Shown: positions 38,101 through 50,064 of the stretch, piece by piece | Layout of the letters: the number at the start of each line of letters is the position of its first letter | Position numbering within the stretch: the first letter of the stretch is position 1 | Source of the DNA: Nymphaea colorata | Taxonomy: Eukaryota > Streptophyta > Magnoliopsida > Nymphaeales > Nymphaeaceae | Length of the DNA: 64,000 nucleotides | NCBI RefSeq assembly: GCF_008831285.2 | Contig: NC_045138.2 | Location: forward strand, 41,221,115-41,285,114 | Reading direction: 5' to 3' | Made by a program: the position numbers and the translations under genes | Notes under the pieces: generated by a model | The model's database searches: none | Told to the model about the DNA's origin: nothing | Seen by the model: the letters and a program-made list of their open reading frames with translations, nothing else

Positions 38101-40504
38101 CGTAAATTGCTTTATCTTGGGAAAATACCTATTTCAAGAAGAAAACAAGCATCGTCAGGGCCTCTCTAACATAACTCATGATTTCAGCATAATCATATAC
38201 AGAATATAAGAAGCTAGGCCTACCAGTGGCAGCATTTTTCGTAGAGACTCCTCTGCCCCCTCTATCTGAAATTGTCTGCATCTCATCAACAAAAGGATGG
38301 CATTCTCAACATCAGAAGCAGACGATGAAGCCAACAATTGAACCAGAGTCGGCATGATTGATGATATGCACTTCGTGAATCTCAGTCCAGCCTCAAGTGA
38401 AGCAACCAATGCACGAGTCTGTTCCAAGTTTCCAACATCTGGCAGACAATCATCTGAAATGCCTACTTCAACAGCAGGTGCACAGCTATCAGGAAGACCA
38501 TCTAAGATGTTGTAGTCGCTCTTATTGTCAACAAGATCAACCATTCCATGCCCATGAACCTTTTGAGAGTCTGCCTCCTGGGTACACCTCTCAGCTGGAT
38601 CATCAACCTCACTGCTCTCAGGAGAACCATTGGGTAATAGTTCTTGAAGCCTTTTCTTGTATTTCTCCAGAGTCCCTTCAAATGAAGCAGTTCGCAACTG
38701 TGGTCCAAATGGATTGTGCTGCAACATTGTGATCAGTAGATTCAGTGCAGATTTTCTCACGAGTGCAGACTTATCTTCAAGCCGCCCAACAGCAACCTCT
38801 GCAACCTCATTCCACAATCCAATGGGTACTGCATGTTCTTCACAAAGATCTGCCCATACCTGAAGAACTTTGCTTCGAGTATATGCTGAAATATCTTTAC
38901 ACCTCTCCAGCATGATTTCCAGCATTGCCTGCTTACCACGCAGTCGAAGTGCTACTCCAGTTGGATCTCCATCGACATCCTTGAATGCCTTAGCAATTAA
39001 CTTCCCGAGTACCCCAATAAGTCCATTTCTAATCTTATATGACTCGCCTCCAAAGTGGGGTACCAGCATACCAACATTCGTAGCCACAAGCTTTGGCAAC
39101 CTGTCAGCAAGTTCTGTTAGGAATCTTCCCACGTTGTCGGCACCAGAAGTGTCCCTCGAGTATTCCTTTGGATTCATTCGGCTAATTTCCCTTATCAAAG
39201 CAACTGCAAGGCTGCCGTCTGAATATTTGTGCTCTGCCCATCCTACCAAATCAGCCATGTGAGTTGGAAGGAAATCAAACTTGTGAATCATGTGCAATAT
39301 CGACGCGGCTGACTGCATGGTATAGTGATACCCAGTAGCACAAATTCCAACTATCCTACAAAGCGCATCTTTTACATCTGCATCCCTCAGTAATGCCGAA
39401 TTCTCGAACAGAGTGAAGGCCGAACTACAATCCGGAACCAGGAAAAGAAGCCAAAGTCATATTTCATTAGATAAAACAACCATTAGTTTTTAAACTACGT
39501 AAAAGCAAATAACGTCGCCTAGACACGTCTAAGTGAAATGACTTCTAATGTTGTATTTTTTCCAGCGCCCAAAATATCATTCCACCAGAAAATATAGGCA
39601 AACCTAAATTTTCAGACATAAACTAAAAACATAAGAGCAACATCTACAAAATAATTAGAGCGATTGATGATCTACACCCAAAAAAAAAACGCAAATTGCA
39701 AAATCTTCTTACCTGACAAGGAAAGATAAGTAATTTTCATCCAACTCCGATGTACCAAACAATGACTTAAGGTCAATCTCAAGAGAATTGGCCACCAACC
39801 CAATAATTTTTCCTCGTTGTAGTTCCCAGTTCCATGACTCTGCCGCATGCTTCTTCCTCCCCTTTCCACGTATACAGGAAAAGACCAACGAACAGCGATA
39901 TTTCAGAAATTATTCTAAAGACAAAAAGGAAAAAAAAGGAAAAAAAAAATAAACAAACCTTTTGATGGCTAGACGCAGGAGCCCGCGAAGCCTGGTTCGC
40001 GGAACCGAGCTCCTCGATGAGGACGATGGATAACAGGAAGTAAGTGTAGATTTTGAATGCGTTGAGATAAGAAGCCAACCGGTCGGGAGCGGAAAGTGCT
40101 CCCGCTTCTTCAGGAGACCGCGACAGGCAGGATATGTTCGGGATCAGCACGCTGAAATTCGACCGGAGGCTCTCAACGAGGGTTATCTTTGACGGTGGTA
40201 GGAGGTGCGGGAATCCCTTGACGAAAGAATAAATCTGATCGAACAACTCCTGCTCCTCGACACAGAACAATTCCTTGTCCGATAGATCGAAGGCAACGCC
40301 TTCGATGAATTGGAATCAGCTGGTGCAAAAGGGAAACAGTCAGGGGATAGAAAATGGAGGGTGGGAGGTACCTTTGACAATCTCCTCGAGCTCGGAAGGT
40401 GACAAGACGGCAACGTCGACAGGATGCTGAACAAACAGACTGATTCGGTCCTCTGGTTCCTCTTCGAGATCAGTTATCGTTTTGGGGAAGAAGAAGGGCG
40501 CCAT
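32106..40504 (-). CDS. CAP-D2: Condensin complex subunit 1 (CAP-D2)
   Basis: Exons in transcript order: 40504-40372, 40299-39959, 39861-39713, 39424-38224, 38128-37937, 36730-36062, 35881-35705, 35619-35552, 35463-35241, 35156-35057, 34962-34847, 34760-34703, 33463-33312, 33228-33030 and 32338-32106. These total 4011 nt or 1336 aa, close to the plant family length. The protein is a HEAT-repeat solenoid. Family blocks include DKSALVRKSALNLLITMLQH, IIDIGFGRWAKEDPLLART and, in the C-terminal Cnd1 region (about residues 960-1060), RFPNLLEPWTENMYGRLRD and SVRKNAVLVLSHLILNDMMK. CAP-D2 is a non-SMC regulatory subunit of condensin I, which compacts mitotic chromosomes. The start MAPFFFPKTITDLEEEPEDR fits relatives. 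The final junction is uncertain: the frame upstream of 32338 stays open and family-like, and an alternative tail is possible. An E2F-type site lies just upstream. Confidence 0.93.
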
Positions 40505-40571
40505 GGATGGCAGACAGTGACGCTCTTCGGGAGGGAGCGAGAGAGTGAAAGAGTGAGGTTCGAATTGAAGA

Positions 40572-40579
40572 GCGGGAAA
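40572..40579 (-). promoter_or_regulatory. E2F-type site upstream of condensin subunit 1
   Basis: The minus strand reads TTTCCCGC, an exact plant E2F consensus (TTTSSCGC), 68 bp upstream of the condensin start codon and in the same orientation. E2F factors drive genes of S phase and mitosis, so the site fits the gene's job. Binding is inferred from sequence alone. Confidence 0.6.
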
Positions 40580-42341
40580 CTTTTGGCATGATCCCGTAAT
40601 CGATCGTTAGACATTAAAATTAAGGCCCTTTGTAAACAGATCCTGATCTCCACAACAAAGTTTGGAACGTGGTCATGATTCATCAAACTAAGGATACTAA
40701 ATTAAACCTAAGGTCTACGCTTAAAATATATACGTTACCACTTTACATTGAGAAAACGTCTAACTCAAGATCAACGGGGGAAGAGCTGATCTCAAACCAT
40801 GAAGATCTTAAATCAGAATCAATCAAACGTCCCCTTGTGTGCAATGGATTTTAAATTGGATTCAATTTGGACTTCGTATTTTACCCCAAAAAAAGGTCCA
40901 ACTTTTGGCGGTATAATAAAACAGATACTTTAGCTTTGAACTTCTTTTATCTATAGTTTTTTTTTTGTATGGAATTGAGGCTGATGAACATACATATTCA
41001 AATATGAGTGTATTTTTTATCTCTCTTCAAATATTGAACATGTTTAGTAATTTTTTAGAAAGAACTATAATAAACCCTGAATCTGATTGCTATTTAAATG
41101 TTATTATTTTTTTACTAAACTTTAGTAATTGGAACCAAATTGAGATTGGTATAATCAGATAAATCCAACTCTATGACATCACCCTTACCAAGAGCTTGAA
41201 GAGCCAAACTGGGCTGAGCCATGAGTTTCTGCATCCTTTGCAACCCTGTTTACGTGAGATTTATAAGGTTTTGCAATGCATTGGCCATTGGCTATGATTA
41301 CAAAATGTTTGAATTAAGACGTGTACATTGTAATGTAAGAACCACTGACATGAATTTGCATGTTTGGATGGTAGAGAGGAAAGTATCAGTTACTAAAAAC
41401 TCAGATTTTGCCACAAATAAACTTGAGGATGAATCCGACCATTCACAAAACCAGAAATTTGGACCAATCGAGGATGCATAACGCAGGCAGCCTCAAATGG
41501 CCCAGTTACTGTCAGCGCAATGATGATACTCATTAGAGAAGCAAAAACTTGGTCTACTTCTTATCCAATGATAAGTTTGATTTGCCCAACAACACGCCTG
41601 CGAAGACAAGAATAGCTTCTCCAGGTATTAAGATTTGAAACATACAAATTTTCTGAAGTTTCTGTCCGTTCATAGGTGCCGACACGACGAGTCGTCTCTA
41701 TTCGATCATTGGCGCGCTGCACCTAGCGCCTGCAGGGACGGGTTAATTTTCTGAATTTCCTGTCAAACTTAGAAGGGTTCTACTGAAAACCATAGCTTCT
41801 GATACAATCAAACTTGCCTTTGAAAGACATGCAGATATATGTTTATATTATTCTCAATATGTTTCTATTATTCTCATGGACGTTTTAGGACCATGTTTTC
41901 TCTTTTAAGTAAACGCAACAACAGTGGCTTTATGGTTCAAAGTTGGGTCCATGCTACACACCTTGGGAGTGTCAACAGGGAGGGACGGGTCCTGAAGATC
42001 ATCATGTTTTCGCTGTAGAATCGATTGAATATGTATTTTTATCTGATCCAAAACAGAACCCACTCAAAATCCTCCACTGCTGCAGAATCCAGAGGCAGAA
42101 AACAAAGAAACTGAAAATTTCTCTCATCCAAGGAAACAAACAGACGTGAGCTATACAATGGTACAAGCTAGTTGACCGCAAACCCAACAGAGAATGCAAA
42201 ACTTTCCGTTAAACCATTATTCGCCAGCCAAAAACGATATATGGAAGAGCTTATCCAACACCATTAACACCCAGACGGTCATAAAACCCATTAGCAGAAC
42301 AACCACAGACGAAGAAGAAACTGCTCACACTCCAAACACTC
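40580..42341. other. Intergenic region between condensin and VPS11 genes
   Basis: It holds the upstream region of the condensin gene on the left and the 3' flank of VPS11 on the right. Open frames up to 86 codons have no recognisable similarity. A GC-rich patch with short repeats lies at about 41685-41745. No other gene is visible. Confidence 0.55.
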
Positions 42342-45300
42342 TCAGATACCACTGGGATCGAGGCTGCTTCTTCTGAGCTCTGCAGGAGGACCGTTGCTAG
42401 TTTTACTCACAACCCCCTTGCCAAAATACCCAGCAACCACAGAGAAACCATCACTAGAATTCTTCAGTTGATGGAAAAACTTGTCGTGGTCTTTGGCATT
42501 TTCTTCCAAGTTTCTCTTCATGTCCAGCAAGCTTCGGTACTGAGGTGCACAAACAGGGCATTCTTTCTCGTTGTCACCAAGGCACCGCTGATGAAATGAA
42601 TGCATGCACAGAAAATGTACGGCAGGGAGATCAAGTGTTAATGTGCATGCAGTGCATTTGCTCAGCTGGAAAATCCTGGCATTTGTCCTCAAGTCCTGTA
42701 TTTCCTTCCGCATGGAAGATGTTTCTTCCTGCATCAACAAAGTAACAGAAATTGTAAACTTTCTTCACATTAAGAACAACCAATCACTGCCATACAGTAA
42801 ATGACAATGCCCATAAAACTACGTCTCATGATAATGCCACCGGATAGATAAAGACAAGACACTGCAGCTAGGAGGAAAATGAAAGGCGGCTAACAACAGA
42901 AAAGGCATAAAGCTGATCACACACATTGAATTATTAAAGCAGTCACAGAAAAATCAACCAGCGCCATTCACAAACTTATGGGTAGTCCAGCCACCAGAGC
43001 TTCAGAACCAGCTCATCATGCTAGATGGCCACGCTTTGGCCAGCACAAAGGGTTTTCAGTGACTAGCTCGTAAGGATATGGTTTTTAGCCTATTCAGTAG
43101 AATAACAGTGCCGGGCTGGGCCAAAAAGCCTGTGCCACCTTTTTTCCTAACCAAAATTGAGATTTCCTTCTTAGCCTTTCCATTTCCGAATCAGCTCACT
43201 TGTGCTTCAGCCCAATGATTTGGGCAAGACAACCAGATTATAAACAGGTTGAGTTTTGTATGACTTACACTTGGGTTAAGACCTTGCCTTTTCGACCAAG
43301 AAGACCAGGTTGGCTTCCTTGACCACCATGCATATCCTTATTCATATGGTTAAGACAAACTTGTTTTTGTGCTCTGAAGCTTTTCAAGAGAAGACGGGAT
43401 AAAAACCACGTACAACATGCTGCCACTTTCAGTAAGCCATTCACGTACATAATAGGCTCTTTGCCTGGGTTCTGTTTCTTGTTTTATTGGATGCCAAGTG
43501 TACTAGTGGTACCCCAACAGTGGACAGCCTAAATGTGCTCCCATGCTCATAAGAGAAAGTAAAGCATGCTTCAAAAATAATATGTAAGTGCAATGTGGTT
43601 ACCTGAAACTTGTCAATAGTTTTGCGATCGTCCTCAATAAGTTTAGATTCTGCTTCAAGCTTTCGTGCAATGTAATCCTTCACAACAGAAAGGGTAAGAC
43701 ATGGGTTTCGAGATAATGTTTGAAGAACAATGATTGGAGGCAGTATGTCATCTCTCTCGATATATACCAGCACTTCTTTGACTTCCTTGGAGCAATCTTC
43801 ATCAAGCTCACCAAAGTACTTCAGCACATCCGCCCAAAGTGATGGATCACCACCCTTGCTCGAATCTCCAAGTTTCTTGCAACAAGAGATCAGTCCTTCG
43901 TGGTCATGAGCCTGCATATAGCATGATATTACCTCTTTAAAAAGCTTCATCTTCTCATACAAAAATAGGCGCCCTTCTTTAAAACCATTCATCTCACATA
44001 GAACAACTGCAAGTTCCATATCATATAAAGGCTGATCTTGGTCAGAGGGCCATGCGCTCTTAAGCAAGCTAAGTCCTTTTTCAAACCTCCCAATCCGGCT
44101 ATTATTCTTATTCTCATCCTCAACAGAAACACTTGATTTATCTTTGCTTCCTACCTTTGAAAGAGTGTTAGAATTATCTGAGGCCAAGTTTATAACATCG
44201 GAACAAGATGGATCTTGCAGGATTGAAGGAAAATTCAAGTCATTTGATAGATAGAGTTCCAACATGGTATTGTGGATTTCCACCTGTGCAGTCGAGTTCT
44301 TTACGGTGCTGGTAAACTTTTCAAAAAAATCAATGAGAGATTGAGGTTGGTGAACAAAAATATTCACAAAATCAATAGGGGAAGGCAGCCTGAAGGGGTA
44401 AACTCCATTCAAGGTCCTCTTTTTCTCCTGTTCTCCTTCATCAGTACAAAGCTTCATAAGTATTTCAATTGTCTCCACTGGCTTATGCTGCACAAGAATC
44501 TTACCATATTCTTTCACTGTCACCTCAGCTTGACTTAGATCAAGTCCAGATATATACTGCAGTGCTTCGTCATACATGCCTAGGTCTTCAAGCAAAATCT
44601 TCAAATATAACTCATGCTTTCCGGACTTCTTTGCAACATACATTGCATGCTCATGGTATCCTGCTGCACGGCAAACTCTTATTGCAGTCTCCACATCAAA
44701 TTTGTGCTCTTCAGCACCACCTTCTCCTTTGATGAACTCATCTAGCTTAGCTACATCTTTTAATTTTGTATAGCAATTTAGAAGAAGAGTTGTATGGTCC
44801 TTAGAGGCCAACTCTTTCTCATGTAATTTTTCCAAGTAATTGGTGAGGTTGTAAATCCGTTGAGCATCAAGAAATTTTTGTATGACATAGGAGGGCTCAA
44901 GCTGTCCAATAGTATGAATATACTGAGCCATGGCCTCATCGTACTTCTGCTGTGAATACAAATGATCCCCATACTTTCTTAGCACTTCTGCAGTAGCTGC
45001 AGCATCTGCATGCTGGCTCTGGACAAGATTAATGGCAACAGTATAAAGATTTTTCTTGAAAAGCATGTCCAACTTACTTCCCATGTCCTTTTCACCTATA
45101 CAAAGAGCAGTTTTGTCGCTCATAATAAGAATTATGCTGCCCCACTCACAAAGCATATGTGAAACTTCTCCAACTGTCATGCTATGGGCTATAAGATGAT
45201 TTTTCAAATCATAGACATTAAAAGTATTCTTGGTACTTCTTTGGTCAGAAATAACTGATAAAAGATAACTCCTGAACCAGCCGAGGAATTTCTTTTCTCC

Positions 45301-47559
45301 TTCAAAAGCCCAGCAAGGACCCCGGCCATCCACTTCATAGAAATATACCGCCTCAGGACGACCAATGACAAGCTCCTAATACAATTTCAGAAATAAGAAA
45401 TAGTGTCAAAGTGCTCCCTCTCAACCACTGCTCCATATCTAAAAAAACACAAGGCTCACCTGTCGGTTGCTCATTGTTACGCTATTGCCATGGCATCCAA
45501 TCTGGTCTAGTGTCTGACACTTAGGTGGCTGACCTTGTAAGTTAAACAGACTCACTGAGGTCGGGGTCACTGCAAACAGCTGAAGAGCCGTACCATCAAC
45601 TCGAAATGCTAGCCCTGTAACAGAAGACTGAGATCCAGTTGGTCCAGTTTCCACCTGCAGCTTGATTCGTGTGATACGCTCACGTGCAATGTCGCCTTTG
45701 ATGCAGTAGATAGAACCATTATCTAGCCCTATAGCAATGAACAAGATTGGAGGTGCTTCCTCAAGTATTAAAAATGATGTGATCTGCAAAGAAAAAATAT
45801 TTTTCAAATTCTCCAAAATGAATTTTACAGCCTACATTTATGTGGAGACTTTTTCCTTCGGTCTTAAGTTTCTTTTTTTTTTCCTTTTCATCAATTACAA
45901 GTTCCAACCCCATAAAGATTTAAAAATTTTGCAATCTTCAAAAGCAAGCACGCATTCAGAATCACATGGCACCAGAAACTACTAAAAGTGGATACCTTTG
46001 CTTCAGGGAATTGGTTAGTGAAAATCCTCAGTATCTGAATACAAAATGGACTTGTAGTGCTGGAACTCTCTTGCTCCATTTTATCAAGATCAAAAGCCTT
46101 GAGGCATATAGATGACAACTGTGGTGATGTTGTTTCATCTTCTCCGACTGTAAAGAGAACATTTCTTTGCTGTTCATGAAAGAAAAAATTATAGCAGATG
46201 TCAATTCACCATTTTTAAAACAAAATTTTGAAAATAAGTCCAAATGACGTTTGAAGGTACACAGTCCCCCATAACAATTGGGGTTTACCATAAATAATGG
46301 AGTTATGTAAGAGAACCTGAAACGTTAAATGAAACATTTAGTTAAAACAATTGGATGACTCGAAAAGTATGTAGGCTGCACAAGCCGATCAACAATCATC
46401 CTGGACAGAAGGCCTATTGAAGATGTGATCGCCTCTAATCCCGATGTGTACTGAAGCTGAACTAAAATGAAGCAACAAGATATATTTGGATAACGAAAGT
46501 CAAATTTGCATGATTCCGTTTAGTAGACAAAGCCGTCATCCTTTGCTTCGTCATGATTCAATTACTGAGCTACTATAGCAGTTTAAATAGGAATCCTTAC
46601 TCTCATCTCTGTAAGTAGCAAAAAGGGCTTCTCAGAAGGCCTAAAACTAGGATTCAAAGACATGTAATTCTCTTTCCTGGATTTTGAAGACAAGGATTTC
46701 CCATTTAGACCTTCTTGACAAACCTAAGTGTATTCTAATTACAAATAGACAATTATTCAAGTTAATGCAGCTAAAAGAAAAGGGAAAAATCAATGGCACT
46801 CGGTGATTTTTCAGTACACGATAAAGAAATTGAAGAATACAATGGGTTCTACAGCCGTACGTCAATGATGATGATAGCATGATCGTCAGGTTCATATACA
46901 GCAATTTAAGCACGTAATCAATTGCAAAAACGTACTGCTTCGCAACTTGGTCCTTCATTTCCTCCATGTCAATACATCAGACCCCAAACAAACTCGCCGA
47001 ATGAAACAATCCAAAACTTTAACGGTCTGAACCGAGTTTAAACAATCCAAACATTTTTCTTTCTTTCTGCATCCTACCAACCAAAAAAACCACCACATGA
47101 TCCTTCTAAATCAAAACTTGAACACTCGAAGCTACCAACATCATGGTGTCCAAAAAAAAAAACCCAGAAACAACTCAATTCCCAAATTCTCTCTCTAAAA
47201 CAAGCGATATCACGTAGTTCAATGCACCGGTCTGACTGATTCGTCAAATGGACGGAACCGAGCACAACCAAAATTGGTTCGGTAATATTGGATCAAAAAA
47301 ACATAAAGAATGAAAAAAAAACAATAACAATAATGAAAACCTTGAGGTGTTGGATGAAGAGGACGTTAGCGGCATGGGCTCTGAAACTGAACGCGGGCTT
47401 GAATCCGCGATCGAGGAGGTGGACCATTCCATCGTCGCAGCCGAGGGCGATCCGGCCGCGGCCGCTGGAGCAGCACTGGAGATTGCCCTCTACGTCTGAA
47501 GGGATGGAGCATCGGCTTGATTTTTCCTCGAAGAACTCGAACTTCTTCCACTGGGCCAT
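42342..47559 (-). CDS. VPS11: Vacuolar protein sorting protein VPS11
   Basis: Exons in transcript order are 47559-47341, 46169-45996, 45783-45460, 45375-43603 and 42728-42342, giving 958 aa, slightly longer than the Arabidopsis protein. The start MAQWKKFEFFEEK is typical. An N-terminal beta-propeller (about residues 1-330) is followed by an alpha-solenoid with clathrin-type repeats (landmarks LDMLFKKNLYTVAINLVQSQ, DGEEHKFDVETAIRVCR-like and AMYVAKKSGKHE). The C-terminus has a complete RING-H2: C855, C858, C871, H873, H876, C879, C887 and C890. VPS11 is a core subunit of the HOPS and CORVET complexes, which tether membranes at late endosomes and the vacuole; in other systems the RING joins it to VPS18 and can act as a ubiquitin ligase. 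The large exon 4 carries most of the solenoid. The frame is intact. Confidence 0.97.
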
Positions 47560-47599
47560 CCTCCACTCTCGTGCCCCTCTGCTTTCAGATGGGAAACAA

Positions 47600-48379
47600 A
47601 CACCGCAAAGTTAGCTATTCTATAGGAGAGAAAGGGGGATCCTCGGGTTTTAGAAATGAAAGCCCGCACAAGAGAATGCTTGCAACTTAACAATGTTGCG
47701 TTTGATAGCCCGAAGCTCCGTTCAAAGATGTGCTTGAACTATGTTAAACACCATATAATAAAAAAGAGATCTGACCTTGAAGATCACCGCAGATCTGATC
47801 GGCGGCGAAACAAACCCTTTTAAGGACTCATATTTATATATATGATCCTTTTTATTTCCACTGATTATAAAACACATAACCGACGGCATGTAACAAATGC
47901 TGCATAATATGCTAAGAAGATCCTCTCATAGGGCTCTCTTGAGCAACCTCTCTTACAAAATTGACAACGTTTGGTTTAGAAAGATTTTTTGTATGAGGTT
48001 GTGTTGTCTCGAGTTGAAAATATGTCGCATTCTAAACATCCTAAACTACTTAGCTCATAGACAAAAATCAAACCATTTAAACTAAATTACTGATTCTTTC
48101 TTTGTGCAGTATAGCCTTATAGATATGCTTTTAAGAGTGATTTCATATTTGTTTGATTATGTCAATCACTTTTGCATTTTAAATGCGTTGTTTTAATGTT
48201 AAAATTTTAACAACTCATGGAAGATTAAAACGTAGAAAAATCATTCCTTTGCATGAAAATGCCTTCTTCTTGAACTACGTTAGTAACAATAAGCATGTGT
48301 TTTATTAGCATGTTAACTTTTATCTAAAATGTTTTTAACCTGAATTTTGTTGACTAAGTTTTTGTTCATGACTAATGTG

Positions 48380-48422
<43 letters not shown>

Positions 48423-50064
48423 TGAAATCCTTCAGGCTTCAACCACTAGGATTTCTATCCAATCACAGCATCTGTGATTAAACACATCGCTTGGTGAAAT
48501 GTATGTATGTATTGGACAGTGCTATGAGAGAAGCCAGCACGTGTAGATTATTTATGGGGGATCTTGATAAAATAATTTATTTATATTTAAAATATTTAAT
48601 AAATAACAAAATATTAATATTGCAAGACTTGTATATGCGGTTGGATATTGACAGCATTGTTTTCCATAAGTGAGGACGTCATGTCATTTTCTCATTATAA
48701 CACCAAAAAAGTCGTACCGTGTGTTAACCAACAAATTTTGGTAGCGTCACAAGCTTAGCTTTTATTGTGAACACCTAAGAAACGACTTTTTCAGCTGAGG
48801 ATCATCCCAGATATTCTTGGACAAACTCGTTTCGAAAACTATCTAAACATGTAAGAATCGCAGAACCTCACAGTCTTCCTTGGTCAAGTTTTTTCTTTTT
48901 GTCTGGAAGCAACAAATCATTGTCCAACCCAATTGACCAATCTAATGAATTCCAAGTTTCTAACCAATCTCTGGGTTGGACGAGTCCAGGCCAAGGTAAC
49001 ACCTCTTTGTCATGCATCACCCATAAGACATGAGCCTCGTGTTAAACCATGTCACGTTGAAAAGTTTGAAAGCGTCGAGTTAAACCAAGTCAGGTTGAGA
49101 AGTTTGAAATTTTGCAGTTCTCAATCAGTAAAAAGTGCATCTCTCATTAAAGAAAATAAAAAAATGGTGATGGGTCAGCCTTAGAATGAGATCATAAAAG
49201 AACATTCCGAAGGAAGCAGTAGAAAAAAAAAAGGATGAATGGAAAAAAAAGCGGCAAAAAATGCACATATATATATTTTTTGTTTTGAGTTTTACACAGA
49301 ATCAGCAAAGTTTGCTGAATCGACCAAAGGGCCCGTCTCCCATTGATAGGAGCCATGAACCAACCGTACACGATGAGGGTGTCTAATGATCTAGAAATGG
49401 ATACAAATACTGCATTTTTGTAACACAGAGTTCCTGTTATCAAACGTCGTCGATGAGTTGGATCTGTTCGAAGCAAGCCTCAGTTCCACCAAAATCCAAC
49501 CACAGATCTTGGTGATTTACAGGAACTCTGCTGCTCTGCAAGAGCATTATTAATGAATGGAGAGCACGGAAATGGTGAAGATATTAAACCATGGTCCATG
49601 GACCCATTTTAATGAAGCCAATGAATAGGGAACGCTAGAAAAGGAAAACATAGCGGGAAAATGACAGTATATAAGCTGAAGTCGTGAGGGAAACGGCGTG
49701 TTTAATAATAGCAAAAGTCGGTCCATCCGAAACGGATGTTTCTGGTTTGACTTTTGAGAGACATGCCAAAAAAACTTTGTTCATTTTTTTTACGCTTCCT
49801 CCCCATCACCAAACAATTCGGACGCCCTGCGTCTGCTTCCTACAAGGAAGAAAGAGAGAAGTTTTTTTTTTTATTGAAAATCTTTTTCTCTCGTGAGTTG
49901 GTTTTCTTTCCTTCTTCTGTTTTTTTTTTGGTTTCAACGCCATCTGTTCCTTTGGATGAATTTTTGCAGTATCTCAATATTGTGTGTAAAATAAAATGAT
50001 GGGTTCCCTGTTTTCTTGTGAATTTTACAGATTATAGGCGTCTGTTTGTTCAAGACAAAGATAG
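47600..50064. other. Divergent intergenic region between VPS11 and the ArfGAP gene
   Basis: It contains both promoters: VPS11 reading left and the ArfGAP reading right. A TA microsatellite lies at 48382-48419. A CT/T-rich stretch at 49770-49940 followed by a ttttacag acceptor at about 50024-50031 suggests a spliced 5' leader for the ArfGAP gene, which I cannot confirm. No coding gene is seen. Confidence 0.5.
48382..48419. repeat. (TA)n microsatellite
   Basis: A pure TA run of about 38 bases lies between the VPS11 and ArfGAP genes. Confidence 0.97.
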
